Under the pieces are notes generated by a model, which was given only the letters and a program-made list of their open reading frames with translations, was not told the origin of the DNA and made no database searches. From assembly GCA_018436095.1 (NCBI GenBank), contig JAHDMJ010000018.1, positions 124,001 through 188,000 on the forward strand: DNA of 64,000 nucleotides, read 5' to 3'. Positions 60,214 through 64,000 of the stretch are shown piece after piece (within the stretch, counting starts at the first letter, position 1; every line of letters begins with the position of its first letter). Both the position numbers and the translations under genes were made by a program. The stretch comes from Clostridia bacterium (GTDB lineage: Bacteria > Bacillota > Peptococcia > DRI-13 > UBA5745).

Positions 60214-61200
60214 TTGTCCAAGACCATAGAAGGAGCATTCCCCTTGGAAAACGGCCTGGCCGCCAACTTATACGGTCCTAATGATGAAAACCTAAGTTTT
60301 CTGGAAAGCCGGCTCAATGCCCGTTTATCCGGACGGGGCGGCGAGTTGCGGCTGATCGGGGAAGAAAGCGAAGTGCAATTGGGCCTGGCTCTTTTGCAGC
60401 AATTAAAGTCCATGGCAGAAAAAGGCCATATTGTTACAGCGGCGGATATTACCTATTGCCTGGGCGCCTTGCAGGAAGGTATGGCTAAGGATTTGGGGGA
60501 GGCGCTGAATCAAGTCCTGCAGACCACGGTCAGAGGCCGGCTGATCAAGGCCAAAACCATCGGCCAATACCGCTATGTACAAGCCATCAATAAGCAAGAT
60601 ATCGTTTTTGGCATCGGTCCTGCCGGTACAGGCAAAACCTATCTGGCGGTGGTGATGGCCGTTACGGCACTGAAAAATAAAGCGGTGAACCGGATCATTC
60701 TTACCCGGCCGGCAGTGGAAGCCGGCGAAAAGCTGGGCTTTTTGCCGGGAGATTTGCAGGATAAAGTGGATCCTTACCTGCGGCCCCTCTATGATGGCCT
60801 CTTTGATATTTTAGGCATGGAAGCGGCTCAGCGCTACATCGAGAAGTCCGTTATCGAAATTGCGCCTCTGGCCTATATGAGAGGCAGAACCTTAGACGAT
60901 TCTTTCATTATTTTGGATGAGGCCCAAAACACTACGCCGGAGCAGATGAAGATGTTTTTAACCCGCATCGGCTTTAATTCCAAAGCGGTAATCACCGGCG
61001 ACGTGACCCAGATCGATATCGGCAAGGCCCAGGAATCCGGCCTGGTTTCGGTACAGCGGATCTTAAAGGGTGTGCCCGGCATCAGTTTCCTCTATCTGAC
61101 CAAGGTGGATATTGTCCGGCATCCCGTGGTGCAGCGGATTATTCAGGCTTACGAAGATTACGATGAGCAGAGGACGGTTGAAGAAAAACGGGGGCGATAA
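60214..61200 (+). CDS. phoH: PhoH family protein
   Basis: A 328-residue ATPase: an N-terminal KH-like region, then the PhoH domain with GPAGTGKTYLAV (Walker A), LTRPAVEAGEKLGFLPGDL, AYMRGRTLDDSFIILDEAQN (Walker B) and TGDVTQID. It is linked to RNA metabolism and ribosome assembly with YbeY in other bacteria. Start TTG 60214 is chosen because GAGGAGG lies 7 bases upstream; ATG 60193 in frame would include that site in the coding region. Followed after 3 bases by pgpH. Confidence 0.93.
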   Translation: MSKTIEGAFPLENGLAANLYGPNDENLSFLESRLNARLSGRGGELRLIGEESEVQLGLALLQQLKSMAEKGHIVTAADITYCLGALQEGMAKDLGEALNQVLQTTVRGRLIKAKTIGQYRYVQAINKQDIVFGIGPAGTGKTYLAVVMAVTALKNKAVNRIILTRPAVEAGEKLGFLPGDLQDKVDPYLRPLYDGLFDILGMEAAQRYIEKSVIEIAPLAYMRGRTLDDSFIILDEAQNTTPEQMKMFLTRIGFNSKAVITGDVTQIDIGKAQESGLVSVQRILKGVPGISFLYLTKVDIVRHPVVQRIIQAYEDYDEQRTVEEKRGR

Positions 61201-61203
61201 CCA

Positions 61204-63639
61204 GTGGCAAAGACTTTGCAGGAAAAGATTCAACGATTTTTTAAGGACATGAGTCCGGCTAATCACGCCATGTTATGGGGGCTAATCACATTAGCGGGAG
61301 TGTTAGTGATTTTTTCCTCTTACTATTTGCCGGGTAATTTTTTTGTTAGCGAAGGGGAAGTGTCTCAAGCCACCATTGAAGCTGACAAAAGCGTGACTTA
61401 TGAGGATACGGCTAAAACCGAAGCCAACCGCCAGGCTGCCGCTGAGAAGGTGGGGGATATTTTTGTTTTTGACAGCGCCGTTTTAGAAGGCCAGGTTGAT
61501 CAATTAAACCAGCTTTTTAAAGCCTGGGAGGATTTAGCTTTATTGTCGGAAGACGGACAAGCTCCGACCGGACAGGCTGCCGCCGGCAGTGAAAGCGCCG
61601 GCAATGGAGCTGCGGAAGAAACGGCGCCGACGACAGGCAATCAAGAGCCCACCGAACCAAAAAGCCGGATGGAGCAGGCTGCTCCTTATATAGCTCAGCT
61701 GCAAATTAAGGAAAGCACAGCCAAGGCTATTTTATCTCTGGATTCTATTACCCTGCAGTCCCTGCGCAGTGAGGCCGTCAATATTATGACGGAACAATGG
61801 ACGAAGGGCGTGCGCAAAGAAGAGGTAGAGGAAGCCAGAAAAAGAATATTAGACGAGGTATACCTGCGAATTAATAATGAGGAGCAAGTCTCTTTCCTGC
61901 AGGCCGTATTTCGCTTTATTAACCTGGACGCCAACTTTATTTTCGACGAAGAAACGACTATGCGGGCCAGAGAAGAAGCGGCCAGCAAGGAGCCGCCGGT
62001 TTTAAATACGGTATACCGCAATCAAAAGGTTATCGGCAAGGGCGAGGTAGTGACAGCCAATCATATCGAGATCCTTAAAGCCCTGGGTTATCAGCGGAGC
62101 AAGGCTCCTTATGTGATGCTGGTGGGCGTGGCGGTATTTACTGCCGGCATCTTTTTCCTGCTTTCGCTGTATTTGAAGCAGTTCCCTCCCAAAAACCTGG
62201 CCGACGGCAAGCATTATACGCTGCTGAGCCTGCTTTTTCTTATGATTTTGGCAGTGGCCCGGCTTATTGTGGCCATCAATATCAGCCCTGAGCCCATAAT
62301 GGCGGAGCAGGTGGCCTATTTGATTCCCGCCTCGGCCGGCAGCATATTGATTGCTATTCTCATGGATAGCTGGCTGGGGGTATTTTTTGGCACTGTCGTA
62401 AGCCTATATATTGGCATTTTAGCGGGCGGCGGCCTTTCTTACGCTATTGTGGCCTTTGCCGGCAGCATGATCGGCATATACGGCATCAGCCGTTATGCCC
62501 AGCGTTCGGAATGGGCCAAGGCCGGTTTAATGATTGCCCTGGTGAACTCCTGGATGATCATAGGCATGGGTATTATGAACAACCATGCCAGGATGACCAT
62601 TTTCTACGGCGTGATTCTGGGTGTGGTCAACGGCTTCTTTTCTCCTATTCTGGCTTACGGCAGCCTGCCGTTTTTGGAGTCGGCTTTCCACGTCACCACC
62701 AGCGTCAGTCTGATGGAGCTGTCCAATCCCCGGCAGCCCTTATTGAAGGAGTTGCTGCTGAAGGCGCCGGGCACCTATCACCACAGCATTTTGGTGGGTA
62801 ATCTGGCGGAAGCCGCCGCCGATGCGGTAGGAGCGGACCCCATATTGGTAAGGGTAGGGGCTTATTACCATGACATCGGCAAGACCAGGCGTCCCTATTT
62901 CTTCGTGGAAAACCAGTTGGCCGGCGCCAATCCCCATGACAAGCTGACGCCGGCTCTCAGCGCTTTGATTCTGAGCTCCCATGTGAAGGATGGCCTGGAA
63001 ATCGGCAGAAAAAATAAACTGCCGGAAAAGGTGCTGGATTTTATTGTCCAGCATCATGGCGACAGCATCATGGCCTTTTTCTACCACAAGGCTCTGGAAG
63101 AGGCGGAGGATCCCGAAAAAGTCAAGGAAAGCGATTTCCGCTATCCCGGGCCAAGGCCTCAATCCAAAGAAACGGCTTTAGTGATGCTGGCAGACTCTGT
63201 GGAAGCGGCCATCCGCTCCATGAATGTTAGCGGCGATAAAATGGAAGCGGCGGTAAAGAAGCTGATTAATGACAAAGTTGCCGACGGGCAGTTGGAGGAT
63301 TCCCATTTATCTCTCAGCGATTTGAAAACCATTGGTCAGAGTTTTACCCAGGTGCTGAACGGTATTTACCATAGCCGTATCGAGTATCCGGAGAATGTGC
63401 TGGCCGTGATGAAAAAAGGCATGGAAAAAACGGAAGATAATCCCGGAGAGCAGGGGGAAGGGATTCCGGCAGAAGGGCCGGCGGCGGAAGCCGGCGCCGG
63501 CAAGCCGGGCAGCCAGCCGGAAGGGGTGGCAGAGGGTGCCGGTACCGGCAAGTCCGGCACTCCGGCAGCAGCGCCCGGCAGCTCGCCGGAGCTTAGCGGC
63601 TTGCCGGAATCCGGCAGCCTGCCGCAGCAAGGGAAATAA
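61204..63639 (+). CDS. pgpH: 7TM-HD family cyclic-di-AMP phosphodiesterase
   Basis: An 811-residue PgpH-type protein. N-terminal membrane helix, large extracellular 7TMR-HDED domain (to ~300), seven helices (~305-490), then an HD domain with YHHSILVGNLAEAAADAV near 523 and YYHDIGKTRRPYFFVENQ near 556. In Listeria PgpH hydrolyses cyclic di-AMP. The start is GTG 61204. The extracellular domain contains an Ala/Gly/Glu-rich insert (about 119-160), and the last ~65 residues are a Gly/Pro/Ala/Ser-rich tail; both are low complexity and not part of the family core. Confidence 0.92.
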   Translation: MAKTLQEKIQRFFKDMSPANHAMLWGLITLAGVLVIFSSYYLPGNFFVSEGEVSQATIEADKSVTYEDTAKTEANRQAAAEKVGDIFVFDSAVLEGQVDQLNQLFKAWEDLALLSEDGQAPTGQAAAGSESAGNGAAEETAPTTGNQEPTEPKSRMEQAAPYIAQLQIKESTAKAILSLDSITLQSLRSEAVNIMTEQWTKGVRKEEVEEARKRILDEVYLRINNEEQVSFLQAVFRFINLDANFIFDEETTMRAREEAASKEPPVLNTVYRNQKVIGKGEVVTANHIEILKALGYQRSKAPYVMLVGVAVFTAGIFFLLSLYLKQFPPKNLADGKHYTLLSLLFLMILAVARLIVAINISPEPIMAEQVAYLIPASAGSILIAILMDSWLGVFFGTVVSLYIGILAGGGLSYAIVAFAGSMIGIYGISRYAQRSEWAKAGLMIALVNSWMIIGMGIMNNHARMTIFYGVILGVVNGFFSPILAYGSLPFLESAFHVTTSVSLMELSNPRQPLLKELLLKAPGTYHHSILVGNLAEAAADAVGADPILVRVGAYYHDIGKTRRPYFFVENQLAGANPHDKLTPALSALILSSHVKDGLEIGRKNKLPEKVLDFIVQHHGDSIMAFFYHKALEEAEDPEKVKESDFRYPGPRPQSKETALVMLADSVEAAIRSMNVSGDKMEAAVKKLINDKVADGQLEDSHLSLSDLKTIGQSFTQVLNGIYHSRIEYPENVLAVMKKGMEKTEDNPGEQGEGIPAEGPAAEAGAGKPGSQPEGVAEGAGTGKSGTPAAAPGSSPELSGLPESGSLPQQGK

Positions 63640-63690
63640 AGAGATAGCCGGTTTTTGAGCCGGTATTAGTATAGAAGGGATTGGAGAAAA

Positions 63691-64000
63691 ATGAAGCTGG
63701 TATTCAGCCGTCAGGGCAAGAGCAAGCCTTCCGAAGAGATGGCAGCCTTGCTGCGCCAGGCAGTGAAGCTAAGCCTCTTGCGGATGAAAGCCGATCAAAA
63801 AGTGGAAGTCAGCCTGACTTTGACTGATGATCCCGGTATCCGGGAGCTGAATAAAGCTTACCGCAATATGGACAGGCCTACGGATGTGCTTTCCTTTCCC
63901 ATCAACGAGGGACAGGCTTTGGCCACGGGCGGCAGCCAGCGGCGGCTTTTGGGAGATATTATTATTTCCACAGACCGGGCGGCGGAGCAGGCTTTGGCTT
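63691..64000 (+). CDS. ybeY: Endoribonuclease/rRNA maturation factor YbeY (3' end outside window)
   Basis: The first 103 codons of YbeY, a metal-dependent enzyme that trims 16S rRNA 3' ends. The N-terminal domain is present (VSLTLTDDPGIRELNKAYRNMDRPTDVLSFP, LLGDIIISTDRAAEQA); the HGxLHLxGYDH metal site lies beyond the edge. GGAGAAAA precedes ATG 63691. The order phoH-pgpH-ybeY is the usual Firmicute one. Confidence 0.93.
   Translation, partial: MKLVFSRQGKSKPSEEMAALLRQAVKLSLLRMKADQKVEVSLTLTDDPGIRELNKAYRNMDRPTDVLSFPINEGQALATGGSQRRLLGDIIISTDRAAEQALA

Overview
The window reads as chromosomal DNA of an anaerobic, endospore-forming Bacillota of the class Clostridia with mid GC. Evidence: a Tlp-type spore protein, two CotF-like coat proteins and yqfC/yqfD; an electron-bifurcating [FeFe] hydrogenase operon with a Rex-like operator; a CIRCE element; a glycine riboswitch; AGGAGG-type ribosome binding sites; and promoters close to TTGACA-N17-TATAAT. 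I saw no rRNA, tRNA, CRISPR array or prophage. Species cannot be named from this sequence.

Layout: a partial GNAT acetyltransferase and rsgA (1-1.8 kb); a gene-free, repeat-rich 1.4 kb stretch; a minus-strand eight-gene operon aroB-aroA-aroC-aroF-pheA-aroK-aroQ-aroE (3.2-11.0 kb) that covers every step from PEP and erythrose 4-phosphate to phenylpyruvate and is preceded by a Phe/Tyr/Trp-rich leader peptide and an intrinsic terminator; spore protein genes, a nitroreductase and an HD-GYP protein (11.4-13.7 kb); a YdjI-like SPFH/zinc-ribbon membrane module (14-16.3 kb); an opuC osmoprotectant ABC operon (16.6-19.9 kb); a minus-strand glycosyltransferase/deacetylase/flippase-like operon and mntP (20-23.7 kb); a metal block with copA-csoR, an ArsR regulator and a split ZntA system (24-30.4 kb); a glycine-riboswitch-controlled symporter, comFB and glpK (30.4-34.2 kb); a MalY/PatB lyase, rluA-type synthase, P1 peptidase, CNNM transporter and a two-component system (34.2-41.7 kb); a second repeat-rich gap, then htpG under CIRCE control (42.4-44.6 kb); a decayed IS1182-type element (44.7-46 kb); coat proteins, a TetR-led cluster, a HAD phosphatase and a WYL regulator (46-49.7 kb); a sirtuin and a stalk-domain protein (50.5-52.3 kb); a 209-bp hairpin MITE; the hydrogenase operon (52.9-57.3 kb); and the conserved run yqfC-yqfD-(vanZ insertion)-phoH-pgpH-ybeY (57.5-64 kb).

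Coherent functions: aromatic amino acid synthesis with a likely ribosome-mediated attenuator; copper and zinc/cadmium export with local regulators and candidate operators; NADH/ferredoxin-linked hydrogen metabolism; osmotic and cyclic-dinucleotide physiology (OpuC, PgpH, HD-GYP, ComFB).

The most unusual signals are: (1) the aromatic leader peptide attenuator; (2) a family of about 22 short dyad-like repeats confined to three intergenic gaps; (3) low-complexity Gly/Ser or Ala/Glu insertions inside otherwise conserved proteins (RsgA, AroE, HtpG, a histidine kinase, PgpH); (4) a CopA with a C-terminal CopZ domain that carries its own internal ribosome binding site and start; and (5) several long-hairpin non-coding elements, one with 14-bp flanking direct repeats.
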